Origin: Ureibacillus sp. FSL W7-1570
GTDB taxonomy: Bacteria > Bacillota > Bacilli > Bacillales_A > Planococcaceae
Direction of reading: 5' to 3'
NCBI RefSeq assembly: GCF_038593265.1
Contig: NZ_CP151979.1
Location: forward strand, 992,001-1,056,000
DNA: 64,000 nucleotides
Shown here piece after piece: positions 35,140-44,667 of this stretch (position 1 is the stretch's first letter; the number at the start of each line of letters is the position of its first letter). A program made the translations under genes and the position numbers. The notes beneath the pieces are model-generated. The model did no database searches, had not been told where the DNA came from, and saw only the letters and a program-made list of their open reading frames with translations.

Positions 35140-35446
35140 GAGGCTGGGACATAACTAATAAAATGAACGAGCTGCAAAAAGGTTTTTTTGTAAAAAATCG
35201 ATATCACAGAAAATTGATTGAAGTGACGGGGCGAGTTTCTGTCGCGCACGCTTAGTCGCAAAGCAAAAGCTTTCCTGCGACGAGCCCTCTCGAGACCCCG
35301 CAGGAGCGAAGGATTGAGCTCCGAGGAGGCTCGAGCCGGGCCCGCGGAAAGCGTCCCCGGAACGGAAATCAATTTTCTTCAATTATTAAAAAAACACCAT
35401 TTTCTCACGGGAGAAAATGGTGTTTTTTATCTTTTGTCCCAGCCTC
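35140..35446 (-). repeat. Intergenic repeat, copy 2 (inverted relative to copy 1)
   Basis: A 307-bp element with the same TGTCCCAGCCTC/GAGGCTGGGACA ends, hairpin and GC-rich core as the copy at 4692-4983, but in the opposite orientation. Here the terminal inverted repeat extends to 19 bp with AATCAAA/TTTGATT (35133-35453). The core is nearly identical to copy 1. The section around the GACGGGGCGAGT region and the A/T-rich end have diverged by small insertions. It lies between sspO and the ABC exporter gene and could also act as a terminator. Confidence 0.85.
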
Positions 35447-35520
35447 TTTGATTGCTATAACAATTTGGTTTTACTTCATTTTTTTCAGCCAAGTTCATTA
35501 AAATGGCTTGCGATTACAAA

Positions 35521-37257
35521 TCATAGTGAAAACATTTCTTCGACTTTCTTGAATTGCGCGTTGTGCAGGTTGGCAAAGACGCCGTTTAAAGCCAAGAGCT
35601 CCTCATACGTTCCCTGTTCTTCAATGCCGTTGTCCGTTACAACGAATATTTTATCCGCATTGCGAATCGTTGCGAGGCGATGGGCAATGACCAATGTGGT
35701 ACGGTTTTTGGACAGCTCGTTCAACGATTTTTGAATCATCATTTCCGTTTCCGTATCGAGCGCAGAAGTGGCCTCATCCAAAATCAGGATGGGCGGATTT
35801 TTCAAAAACATCCGCGCAATGGCAAGACGCTGCTTTTGTCCACCCGACAATTTCAAGCCGCGCTCGCCGATTTGCGTGTCATACCCGTCCGGAAGCGATT
35901 CAATGAATTCCTTCAAATGGGCCTTTTCTGCAGCCGCTTTGATCTCCTCAAAGCTTGCCCCCAATCGGCCATATTCGATATTTTCCCGGATTGTTCCGGT
36001 AAACAGAAACACATCCTGCTGCACAATGCCGATTTGTTCCCGCAATGATTTTTGCGTCATGTCCCGCACATCGATTCCGTCAATGGTAATCGCCCCTCCA
36101 TTTACGTCATAGAAGCGGGGAATCAGTGAACAAATCGTAGTCTTCCCTGCTCCCGATGGGCCGACAAAGGCAATGGTCTGCCCTGCCTTAATATCAAAGG
36201 AAACATTGCTCAATACGGGTTTTGTCTCATCATATTGGAAGGATACCTTCTTAAATGAAATATTCCCTTCCAAATGAGGGACGGCAATGGCATTTTCCCG
36301 GTCCCTGATTTCAGGTTCCTGCATGAGCAATTCCCGGAAACGTTTGAAGCCCGCCATTCCTTTTGGATAAAGTTCCAACAGCGCACTGATTTTATCCACC
36401 GGTTTGATTAATACGTTTGTGTATAAGACGAAACTTACCAATTCACCGTAGGATAATGTGCCGTTGTAGCTTAACCAGGCGCCGACCACCAAAATGACCA
36501 ATGTGAGCAGCCGCGTCATAAAGTAAATGCTGGAGTGGGTTCCGGCCATGACTTTATAGGCATAAAGTTTCGCTGAACGGAAAAAGCTGTTTTGCTTACG
36601 GAAGCGCTTCATTTCGAATTCTTCATTTGTAAATGCCTTCACCACACGGATGCCTGAAACGCTGTCTTCCACTCTGGCATTGACATCGGCAATTTTGCTG
36701 TACATTTCTTTCCATGCGTTGTTCATTTTCGTGTTGCAGTATGTAACGAGCCAAATCAAAAACGGCATGAAGATCAGCGCGATCAACGCCAACGTCGGAT
36801 TGATCTGGAACATGATCACAAAGGCGCCGATGAAAGTCATGATGGCAATGAAGAAATCTTCAGGCCCGTGGTGGGCAAATTCCCCGATGTCAAACAAATC
36901 GTTCGTGATGCGGCTCATGATGTGGCCGGTTTTTGTATTGTCAAAAAACTTGAAGCTTTGTTTTTGGATATGATTGAACAAATCCCGGCGCATGTCGGTT
37001 TCGATATTGATCCCCAGTTTATGCCCCAAATAGTTGACCACAAAGTTCATGAAGGTGCTCAAAAGATATACAAGGAGCAAAAGTGCGCTCACCTGCACGA
37101 TTTTTCCCCAGTCGCCTTCAGGCAATAAGGTATCGATGAACCACTGCACCGCAATCGGGAAAAACAAATCTAAAACGGCGACCAATACGGCACATGAAAA
37201 GTCGATGATAAACAATCGTTTATGGGGTTTATAATAGGAAAAAAATTGCTTTAACAT
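35521..37257 (-). CDS. ABC transporter, fused membrane and ATPase domains (multidrug/lipid exporter type)
   Basis: 578-residue half-transporter. Six N-terminal helices (from LFIIDFSCAVLVAVLDLFFPIA) precede an ATPase domain with Walker A GPSGAGKTT, signature LSGGQKQRLAIARM, Walker B ILILDEATSALD and the switch His in VIAHRLATI. This is the MsbA/LmrA/YfiB-like exporter plan, working as a homodimer or with a partner. It is monocistronic with an AAAGGAAAAG Shine-Dalgarno. The exported substrate is unknown. Confidence 0.92.
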   Translation of the reverse strand: MLKQFFSYYKPHKRLFIIDFSCAVLVAVLDLFFPIAVQWFIDTLLPEGDWGKIVQVSALLLLVYLLSTFMNFVVNYLGHKLGINIETDMRRDLFNHIQKQSFKFFDNTKTGHIMSRITNDLFDIGEFAHHGPEDFFIAIMTFIGAFVIMFQINPTLALIALIFMPFLIWLVTYCNTKMNNAWKEMYSKIADVNARVEDSVSGIRVVKAFTNEEFEMKRFRKQNSFFRSAKLYAYKVMAGTHSSIYFMTRLLTLVILVVGAWLSYNGTLSYGELVSFVLYTNVLIKPVDKISALLELYPKGMAGFKRFRELLMQEPEIRDRENAIAVPHLEGNISFKKVSFQYDETKPVLSNVSFDIKAGQTIAFVGPSGAGKTTICSLIPRFYDVNGGAITIDGIDVRDMTQKSLREQIGIVQQDVFLFTGTIRENIEYGRLGASFEEIKAAAEKAHLKEFIESLPDGYDTQIGERGLKLSGGQKQRLAIARMFLKNPPILILDEATSALDTETEMMIQKSLNELSKNRTTLVIAHRLATIRNADKIFVVTDNGIEEQGTYEELLALNGVFANLHNAQFKKVEEMFSL

Positions 37258-37451
37258 CCGCTTTTCCTTTCTATGTCATAGTCATACCTTGAATTATACA
37301 AAAAATCGCCACAAATTGATAATATTTTTCATTTGGAACAAAGATCTCAAATAAAAGCAGAAGAATTGAATCTCATGCCTACCATAAATTGTTCTAAAAA
37401 ATATGCATTGAATGGATTTCCCCTTTTATATTTGATTCACTTGAAACCGCA

Positions 37452-38645
37452 TCAACCATTTATATCCATTATATATTCACGAGCAATATAAGCGAACGCC
37501 TTTTGTATGATCGTCAACGCCCTTTCATCAATATCAAAGTTGCCGTGATGATGGGGAAATTGGGTTTCTTTTCGTTCATTTCTTGCCCCTACTTTAAAGT
37601 AAGTCCCCGGTCTTTCCAACAGGAAATAAGCAAAATCCTCGGCACCCATGGAAGCTTTCAGGTCCACAACGGCATCCATCCCAAGTCCGCTTATCAATGA
37701 ATGTTTCACCTTTTCAGTTTGCTTTTCGTCATTGTAAAGGGCCGGATAGCCATGCAAGTACTCGATTTCATATTGAATTTGATGGGCTAAAGAAATGCCC
37801 TTTGTAATTTGTTCAATCCGTTCCTCCACATAACTGCGCACGGTTGCATCATATGTTCGGACAGTGCCTTCCAAATATGCCCTTTCCGCAATCACATTGA
37901 AAGCTGTTCCTGAATGGAATCTGCCCACTGTTACCACGGCGGGTTGCAATGGATCGACATTGCGGCTCACTATTTTTTGCAGACTTCCCACCAATTCCGC
38001 ACCGGCCACCAATGCATCATTGGCTTCATTTGGACGTCCTCCATGGCCACCAAGACCTTTCAGATGGATTTTAAATTGATCCACGGCAGCCATTTTGTAT
38101 CCTGAGCCTATGGCAACCTTGCCGACATCCAATGAAGAATCCAAATGGGCGGCAAATACATAATCAACATCCTCCAATATATTTTGAGCAATCATGTCTT
38201 TCGCACCGCCTGGCGGTTTTTCCTCTGCATGTTGGAAAACAAAAAGAATGTTGCCTTTTAAAAGATGTTTGTACTTCAAAATGTTTTTGGCAAAGCCCAA
38301 AAGAGCCGCTGTATGGCCGTCATGTCCGCAAGCATGGGAGACCCCTTCAATTTTGGAAGCATAACTTACAGATTTTAAGTCTTGGATCGGCAATGCATCA
38401 AAATCTGCCCGGAAGGCAATGGTTTTTCCAGGCTCTGCCCCCTCGATTTTGGCGATTACCCCGGTACCCCCGACATTTCTATGAACGGTCAAACCGAATT
38501 CCTCCAACTTTTCCGCAATAAATTTGCTCGTCTCATATTCTTCAAATGACAACTCCGGATGTTGGTGCAAGTGGCGGCGCCATTCGACTGTTTCACTGTA
38601 GGATTCTTCTATATCATGAATTAATTGTTTAAAATCGCTTTTCAA
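37452..38645 (-). CDS. M20D family amidohydrolase/carboxypeptidase
   Basis: About 397 residues, related to HipO/IAA-amino acid hydrolase/N-acyl-L-amino acid amidohydrolases. Metal motifs include EGVSHACGHDGHTAALLG, HAEEKPPGGAKD, and AHLDSSLDVGKV in the mid region; a dimerisation domain follows. It probably removes an N-acyl group from an amino acid or peptide. I favour a TTG start at 38645 with AGGGG about 8 nt upstream; GTG or ATG codons at 38654 and 38651 sit on top of the Shine-Dalgarno. It is divergent from acetoacetyl-CoA synthetase. Substrate unresolved. Confidence 0.87.
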   Translation of the reverse strand: MKSDFKQLIHDIEESYSETVEWRRHLHQHPELSFEEYETSKFIAEKLEEFGLTVHRNVGGTGVIAKIEGAEPGKTIAFRADFDALPIQDLKSVSYASKIEGVSHACGHDGHTAALLGFAKNILKYKHLLKGNILFVFQHAEEKPPGGAKDMIAQNILEDVDYVFAAHLDSSLDVGKVAIGSGYKMAAVDQFKIHLKGLGGHGGRPNEANDALVAGAELVGSLQKIVSRNVDPLQPAVVTVGRFHSGTAFNVIAERAYLEGTVRTYDATVRSYVEERIEQITKGISLAHQIQYEIEYLHGYPALYNDEKQTEKVKHSLISGLGMDAVVDLKASMGAEDFAYFLLERPGTYFKVGARNERKETQFPHHHGNFDIDERALTIIQKAFAYIAREYIMDING

Positions 38646-38924
38646 TCCCATCACCCCTATTAAACTATTCCTATTAGAAAACTAAAATTTATATATGGAG
38701 TATATTCCCTAAATCCGGAAAATACAAACCCTTTTATAGAAATACTTTCTTAAGGATGATTTTCCTTCAAAACTGACTTGAAATCATGCATAAAAATCCT
38801 TCGCAAATGAGAATTATTCATTTTCACCTTTCATATTTACTTTAATATATTAAAATCTATCAGTTTGGCCCCATCATGTTTTTCTATAAAATAAATTTAT
38901 GAGTTTCTTGAAAGGATGGTACGT

Positions 38925-40904
38925 ATGGTCGCAATATTGGAAGGAACACTGCTTTACAAGGCGGATGAAAACACCGTTCAAAACAGTGAAATCAGCCGCT
39001 ACAAACGGTGGCTGAAAGAAAATTACGGTCTTCAATTTGATTCCCATCAAGCATTATGGGAATGGTCCACAACCGAAACAGAAGCTTTTTGGAAATCCAT
39101 TTGGGAATATGGGAACATTGTCTACAGCAAACCTTACGATTCCATTTTGACAGGCGATCAAATGCCTTATTACAAATGGTTTCGAAATGCCCATTTGAAT
39201 TATACGGAACAAGTTTTTCGACATAAGGGACTGCCGGGTCCGGCCATCATTTATAAATCCGAAAACCAACCAGCCCAATCCATCTCGTGGAATCAGCTTT
39301 ACGAAGATGTGGCGGCTCTGTCGGACTATATGAAAAAAATCGGAATTCAAAAAGGCGATCGGGTCGTTGCCTATTCTCCAAACATCCCTGAAACGGTTGT
39401 CAGCTTTTTGGCTTGTGCTAGCATCGGGGCCATCTGGTCGGTGGCATCGCCGGATTTTGGTCTAAACAGCGTCGTTGACCGTTTTAAACAAATTGAACCG
39501 AAGCTCCTCATCGCCGTGAATGGTTATCAATATAACGGAAAGGTATATGACAAGCTGGATACCATCCATCATTTATTGGATGAAATCCCATCCATCGAAC
39601 ATTCCATCATCATCCATCATGTCGGGGAACAACCTGAACTCAAGTCCCCAAAAACCGTTCATTGGATGGATGCAGTGAAAGAGAAATCTTCTGAACTGGA
39701 ATATGAACAAGTGGAATTCAACCATCCTCTTTGGATTTTATATTCTTCCGGGACGACAGGATTACCGAAACCGATCGTCCATTCCCATGGCGGCAATATT
39801 ATCGAGCATATCAAAACCCTGCAAATCGAAGCGGATTTAGGGAAAGAGGATCGTTTCTTCTGGTTTACGACAACCGGCTGGATGATGTGGAACATGCTCG
39901 TCAGCGGATTGATTGTGGGCAGCACCATTGTTTTATATGATGGCAGCCCAAGCTATCCGGATCTCTCCGCCTTGTGGGCGTTTGCGGAAGAAGCGGGAAT
40001 CACCGTATTTGGGACAAGCGCTCCATTTATCGATGTTTGCATCAAACATAACTTTAAACCAAACAGCCATTTTAAGTTCCCAAAATTGCGCGCCGTTTTA
40101 TCAACCGCTTCGCCTTTATCAGCCAACAGCTTCAAATGGGTTTATGAATCTGTTAAAGATGACATCTTGCTTGTTTCCATCAGCGGAGGAACCGACGTTT
40201 GCACCGGATTCGTCGGAGGAAATATCACGCTGCCGGTAAGGGCAGGCATCATTCCTTCCCGCTCATTGGGGGCCAAAGTGGAAAGCTACGATGAGGAAGG
40301 CAATCCGATCATCGGTTCTGTGGGGGAACTGGTTGTGACAAAGCCGATGCCATCCATGCCGATCTATTTTTGGGGGGATGAGGACTACAGCCGTTATTTG
40401 GACAGTTACTTCAGCACCTATCCAAAGGTTTGGAGACATGGGGACTGGATTCAAATCAATGAAGACGGAAGCTGCATCATTTTTGGCCGTTCGGATGCAA
40501 CTATCAACCGCTCCGGTGTACGGATGGGGACAAGCGAGATTTATAAAATTGTAGAATCCTTCCCGGAAATTTTGGACAGTTTGGTTGTGGATCTGGAGTA
40601 TAGAGATCGTCCTTCCTGCCTGGCCTTATTTATTGTTTTGCAAGATCCGGCTCAATTCAACGATGCATTTGCACAAAAAATCAAGGATGCCATTCGGCAA
40701 AACTTATCACCCCGGTTTGTTCCGGATCAAATCCATGTCGTCGAGGAAGTGCCAAAGACTTTGAATGGAAAGAAATTAGAAGTGCCAATCCGCAAAATTC
40801 TGCTTGGCATGCCGGTCGGAAAAGCCATTAATCCGGGTGCAATGGCCAACCCGAAATCGTTGGATTATTTCATTGAATTAAGCAAATCGTTTAACGCCAT
40901 TTAA
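38925..40904 (+). CDS. Acetoacetyl-CoA synthetase
   Basis: About 659-residue ANL-superfamily enzyme of the acetoacetate-CoA ligase type, longer than typical acyl-CoA ligases. The P-loop is LYSSGTTGLPKPIVHSHGG; the body has FFWFTTTGWMMWNMLVSGL and WRHGDWIQINEDGSCIIFGRSDATINRSGVRMGTSEIY (quoted in parts), and the C-terminal lysine is in TLNGKKLEVPIRKIL. It activates acetoacetate to acetoacetyl-CoA, which a thiolase can split to acetyl-CoA. The ATG at 38925 has AAAGG 9 nt upstream; one at 38916 is too close. Confidence 0.92.
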   Translation: MVAILEGTLLYKADENTVQNSEISRYKRWLKENYGLQFDSHQALWEWSTTETEAFWKSIWEYGNIVYSKPYDSILTGDQMPYYKWFRNAHLNYTEQVFRHKGLPGPAIIYKSENQPAQSISWNQLYEDVAALSDYMKKIGIQKGDRVVAYSPNIPETVVSFLACASIGAIWSVASPDFGLNSVVDRFKQIEPKLLIAVNGYQYNGKVYDKLDTIHHLLDEIPSIEHSIIIHHVGEQPELKSPKTVHWMDAVKEKSSELEYEQVEFNHPLWILYSSGTTGLPKPIVHSHGGNIIEHIKTLQIEADLGKEDRFFWFTTTGWMMWNMLVSGLIVGSTIVLYDGSPSYPDLSALWAFAEEAGITVFGTSAPFIDVCIKHNFKPNSHFKFPKLRAVLSTASPLSANSFKWVYESVKDDILLVSISGGTDVCTGFVGGNITLPVRAGIIPSRSLGAKVESYDEEGNPIIGSVGELVVTKPMPSMPIYFWGDEDYSRYLDSYFSTYPKVWRHGDWIQINEDGSCIIFGRSDATINRSGVRMGTSEIYKIVESFPEILDSLVVDLEYRDRPSCLALFIVLQDPAQFNDAFAQKIKDAIRQNLSPRFVPDQIHVVEEVPKTLNGKKLEVPIRKILLGMPVGKAINPGAMANPKSLDYFIELSKSFNAI

Positions 40905-40912
40905 GCAAATTC

Positions 40913-40947
40913 AGGCACTATCCATTGGTCCATTGGTGGTAGTGCCT
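40913..40947 (+). terminator. Stem-loop after acetoacetyl-CoA synthetase
   Basis: AGGCACTA and TAGTGCCT pair perfectly around a 19-nt loop just past the stop. The following AAATACTTTAT is a poor T-tract, so terminator strength is doubtful. Confidence 0.5.
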
Positions 40948-41064
40948 AAATACTTTATCTGCAAAACTTTACAAATGTAAAAAAACTTATTGCTGTATTC
41001 GACCATGTGATCGTTATTCAATCAAACTGTCTTGACATTTTCACCCCAAAAAACAAAATGATAT

Positions 41065-41072
41065 AAATTAAA
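41065..41072. repeat. Target site duplication, left copy
   Basis: AAATTAAA directly precedes the left inverted repeat of the IS1595-family element and is repeated exactly at 42841-42848. Confidence 0.9.
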
Positions 41073-41141
41073 GGCTCTGTTAGATTTTAATGTTGATAAA
41101 TAGGAAAATAAAGAGGGAACACCATTCTTTAGTGTTTCCTC

Positions 41142-41618
41142 CTATTTTTTGAAATCAAATCTTTTTTCTATTTCTTTGAATTCTTCACTATCAATCGTTG
41201 GTGGTTCTTCATCCGTCTCTCTTAATTTCCAACTAATTAATCCAGTAATTATTGAAAATATAACAGCACCTTGCCATTCTATCTTAATGTTCGCCATAAA
41301 GGTATCAAGTAAATTAATTAAGGCAAATGTCAATCCTGTATCCAATAAAAATGATAACAACCCTTTACTTGATTGAATTATACCAACAGATTTTAGTGCT
41401 TTCGGTATCGCATTTGATATTAATGAGAGAGGTATTTCAAGTAATAAATATAAAACAAAGAAGAACACTAAAGAACCAATTGAATTATATTGTAATCCAA
41501 GTAATCTCAAAACAATAAATTCAAAAAAGATAATACCGAGTAAAATAATTAGTACAATGGATAAACAAATAACTATTGTTTTTACTTTGTTGATATTAAA
41601 CACTTCCTTTCGATTCAA
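41142..41618 (-). CDS. Small integral membrane protein, IS passenger (YrvL-like?)
   Basis: 158-residue protein with about four hydrophobic segments (VIVICLSIVLIILLGIIFFEF, LVFFFVLYLLLEIPLSLI, LDTGLTFALINLL and AVIFSIITGLISW, the first approximately) and an acidic C-terminal tail (ETDEEPPTIDSEEFKEIEKRF). It weakly recalls the YrvL family of small Bacillus membrane regulators, but I cannot confirm this. It lies wholly inside the IS1595 element, downstream of the transposase. Codons are AT-rich like the transposase. A GGAAGTG Shine-Dalgarno is present. No known transposition role. Confidence 0.7.
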   Translation of the reverse strand: MNRKEVFNINKVKTIVICLSIVLIILLGIIFFEFIVLRLLGLQYNSIGSLVFFFVLYLLLEIPLSLISNAIPKALKSVGIIQSSKGLLSFLLDTGLTFALINLLDTFMANIKIEWQGAVIFSIITGLISWKLRETDEEPPTIDSEEFKEIEKRFDFKK

Positions 41619-41705
41619 ATATTTTGAACACTAAATTTGATAAGCATAACTTCTCTTTTCATTTGAGAACTACTTTATCTCGGCAGTGTTTGTATATACA
41701 AAGGT

Positions 41706-42746
41706 TCATAATAATTGATACGTTCTTAATGACTTATATGTTTCATTGATTGGTAATAAACAGCTATCTATAATCATTTTGCTTATTGATACATCGTCAC
41801 AACGATGCTTCACTATATCTAAGAATTGAAACCAACTCAAATAATGGTCGAGGTATTTTGTAGCCACACCATTAAATCTTTGTATCCATCCTTTTAATCG
41901 GCTGTGATAGTTATTTACGTTTTGAATATGATATAGACCTTTTACTCGTTCTTTCCCGTCTGACTTGAAGCGATAGTGTTCTAATCCCTTCGTTTTGGCA
42001 TACGCAGAGAATGTTCTCCAAGCATCTGTACATAGGGTGTTATTCGATGATAATTTTGAACCAATTGCTTTATCTAATTGGCTTTTGACAATACGACCTC
42101 TGCCAAGAACTCCTGAATAGGTAGATTTTTGACGGTCTCTTGCAATTAGAACACAAACTTGTTCGTGACTAATCCCTCGAAATTTCGAAGAACCTCCACG
42201 TTTTCGAGGTTTACGCCCTTCAATGTTTCTTTTACCTTTTTCAGAGTATAGAAAATAAGTTTCATCCATCTCTACAATCCCCGAAAAAGATTCAAATTCC
42301 ATTTGTTTTAATGCAGATAACACCTTATGTCTCCAATAAAACAAGGTAACGTAATGAATATCACCAATAAGTTCTGCCGATTTACGGAGTGAATAACCTT
42401 CTAACATACATTTAATAAAATCTAACCATTTTTCAGGTTTATGCGTTCTATGCAATGGTGTTGCAGTTACATCGGTGAATGTTTTTCCACAATCTTTACA
42501 ACGGTATCGCTGACGTTCAACTTCTTTCTGCCCAAATTTTACAGTATATTTACCAAAACGAGCCACTCGTTTTGAACCACAATGTACGCAAGTATAACCA
42601 TCTTTATTTTTCCGTTCAGTTACTTCTTGAAAAACAGGTTCACTTGCAGAAAATGACATAAGGGATTTGATAAAGAATTCTTTCAAGCGATGTTGTTCTG
42701 TCGAATTCAATTTTTTAATCTCAACTATCAATTCTCTTAATGTCAT
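41706..42746 (-). CDS. IS1595 family transposase (ISXO2-like)
   Basis: About 347-residue DDE transposase. A zinc ribbon comes first (CVHCGSKRVARFG ... YRCKDCGKTF), then LHRTHKPEKWLDFIKCMLEGYSLRKSAELI (in parts), and the ISXO2-like catalytic domain beginning VEMDETYF, with the conserved RKPRKRGG and CTDAWRTFSAYAK regions. The frame extends to 42770; I prefer the ATG near 42746 (MTMTLRELIVEI) since it has a GGGGGTCTTAC context upstream. It appears intact, so the element may be mobile. Confidence 0.92.
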   Translation of the reverse strand: MTLRELIVEIKKLNSTEQHRLKEFFIKSLMSFSASEPVFQEVTERKNKDGYTCVHCGSKRVARFGKYTVKFGQKEVERQRYRCKDCGKTFTDVTATPLHRTHKPEKWLDFIKCMLEGYSLRKSAELIGDIHYVTLFYWRHKVLSALKQMEFESFSGIVEMDETYFLYSEKGKRNIEGRKPRKRGGSSKFRGISHEQVCVLIARDRQKSTYSGVLGRGRIVKSQLDKAIGSKLSSNNTLCTDAWRTFSAYAKTKGLEHYRFKSDGKERVKGLYHIQNVNNYHSRLKGWIQRFNGVATKYLDHYLSWFQFLDIVKHRCDDVSISKMIIDSCLLPINETYKSLRTYQLL

Positions 42747-42840
42747 TGTCATTGTAAGACCCCCAAACAAAAGTTCCTACTTATATTATAGAACGTTTGT
42801 TTGTTTTTATCAAATATCAACAGATTAATCTAACAAAGCC

Positions 42841-42848
42841 AAATTAAA
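42841..42848. repeat. Target site duplication, right copy
   Basis: AAATTAAA follows the right inverted repeat and duplicates 41065-41072 exactly. It merges with the T-tract of the amt terminator on the opposite strand. Confidence 0.9.
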
Positions 42849-42892
42849 AAAACTTCCAATAAGATGGTTTTCCATCTTATTTGGAAGTTTTT
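42848..42892 (-). terminator. Terminator of the glt-dap-gln-amt block
   Basis: On the minus strand AACTTCCAAATAAGATGG-AAAA-CCATCTTATTGGAAGTT forms a long stem with one bulged base, followed by TTTTT. It ends transcription after amt. Confidence 0.9.
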
Positions 42893-42906
42893 TACTACAC
42901 TATTTC

Positions 42907-44292
42907 TTACGAAGTTTTACTTTTCACCGTTCCATTAGTTAAGTTGTTCAATCGATCAGCCAATCCTAAACCGTGTTCAGGTTTTTCTTCACTGCCATTG
43001 ATCACTCTTTCCAACAATGTTTGGCTCCATTCGTATGCATAAGAGCCGTGTTCGGAATAATCGAGACCTGCGATTTCATCTTGGCTTGATACACGGATTG
43101 GGAGAATGAAGTTGATTACGACCGTCACTACACTGACAATTAACATTGTATAGATAATGACTGCTAAAACACCAATTGCCTGAATGCCCAATTGAGAAGC
43201 GCCTGCTCCGTAGAAAAGTCCGCTGGAAGTCGAGAATAAACCGATTGCAAGTGTTCCCCAAATACCGCAAATACCATGGACCGCAATTGCACCTACCGGA
43301 TCATCCACTCGAACTTTTGTATCCAAGAAACGGACACCTTCTACCAATAAAATCCCTGAGACGAATCCGACAATAATGGATCCAAGTATGGAGATATCCG
43401 CCGCACCTGCCGTGATCCCAACCAAACCGCCCAAAACACCGTTTAATGAAATGGAAGGATCAATTTTTCCGAATCGGATTTTTGTATAAAGGGCAGATGT
43501 AACAAAAGCGGCTGAAGTCGAAAGTAATGTTGTTGCAATCACGTGTGGAACCAAAGTTGTATCTGCCGCAAGGGTGCTGGCACCGTTAAAACCGAACCAA
43601 CCTAACCAAAGTACGAATACACCCAGTGCTCCCAATGGAATGTTGTGGCCTGGAATCACATTGACTTTTTTGCCTGTATATTTTCCGATACGTGGTCCAA
43701 GGAAAATGACAACGGTCAATGCCGCAATCGCACCAGTCAAATGCACTACTGTTGAACCGGCGAAATCTGTAAAGCCAAGTTGAGCAAGCCATCCATCACC
43801 TGACCAGATCCAATGGCCGATGACCGGGTAAACGATGACGCTCATTGCAACAGCAATCAAGATATAGCTTGAGATTCTGATCCGTTCAGCAACCGCTCCC
43901 GAAATGATTGTGATGGAAGTTGCTGCAAACATTGCCTGGAAGACGAAAAAGTCGATATCTTCCCTTCCGGATAATAAAAATCCATTTGTTCCAATGATGC
44001 CGTTCGCCGAATCGCCAAACATGAAACCAAATCCGACAAAATAGTATAAAATGGAAACAATACTGATTGTTATGAAGTTTTTCATGATGATGTTCAATGA
44101 GTTTTTCGCTCTCGTAAAGCCGGTTTCAACCAACGTAAAACCTGCATGCATGAAGAATACCAACACTGCACCTAACATGACCCAAACGAGATTGATGGAC
44201 AATTCCAATGATTCGACAGTTGGCGCTTGCGCATAAGCTGGCAATGCAGCGAACAATAATAACGGCGAAATAGATAATACTTTTTTCTTCAT
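42907..44292 (-). CDS. amt: Ammonium transporter
   Basis: 461-residue Amt/MEP/Rh channel. An N-terminal signal-like segment ends PAYAQA. Eleven helices follow, with family residues in FTDFAGSTVVHLTGA (Asp and the first pore His) and AVHGICGIWGTLAIG (second pore His). The cytoplasmic C-terminal tail (DYSEHGSYAYEWSQ) is the part PII proteins contact in characterised systems. It lies 21 nt after glnK, the near-universal glnK-amtB pairing, and is the last gene of the nitrogen block. Confidence 0.96.
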   Translation of the reverse strand: MKKKVLSISPLLLFAALPAYAQAPTVESLELSINLVWVMLGAVLVFFMHAGFTLVETGFTRAKNSLNIIMKNFITISIVSILYYFVGFGFMFGDSANGIIGTNGFLLSGREDIDFFVFQAMFAATSITIISGAVAERIRISSYILIAVAMSVIVYPVIGHWIWSGDGWLAQLGFTDFAGSTVVHLTGAIAALTVVIFLGPRIGKYTGKKVNVIPGHNIPLGALGVFVLWLGWFGFNGASTLAADTTLVPHVIATTLLSTSAAFVTSALYTKIRFGKIDPSISLNGVLGGLVGITAGAADISILGSIIVGFVSGILLVEGVRFLDTKVRVDDPVGAIAVHGICGIWGTLAIGLFSTSSGLFYGAGASQLGIQAIGVLAVIIYTMLIVSVVTVVINFILPIRVSSQDEIAGLDYSEHGSYAYEWSQTLLERVINGSEEKPEHGLGLADRLNNLTNGTVKSKTS

Positions 44293-44313
44293 CTCAACTC
44301 GACTCCTCTCATC

Positions 44314-44667
<354 letters not shown>

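Larger units (their letters stand above)
41073..42840 (-). mobile_element. IS1595-family insertion sequence with passenger gene, complete
   Basis: A 1768-bp element bounded by imperfect inverted repeats. The left end is GGCTCTGTTAGATTTTAATG and the right end reads GGCTTTGTTAGATTAATCTG on the minus strand; about 21 of the first 26 positions match. Perfect 8-bp target duplications (AAATTAAA) flank it, the length known for IS1595. It encodes a transposase (41706-42746) and, on the same strand, a small membrane protein (41142-41618). Matching duplications and an intact transposase suggest recent, possibly active, insertion. It landed just beyond the amt terminator. Confidence 0.92.
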
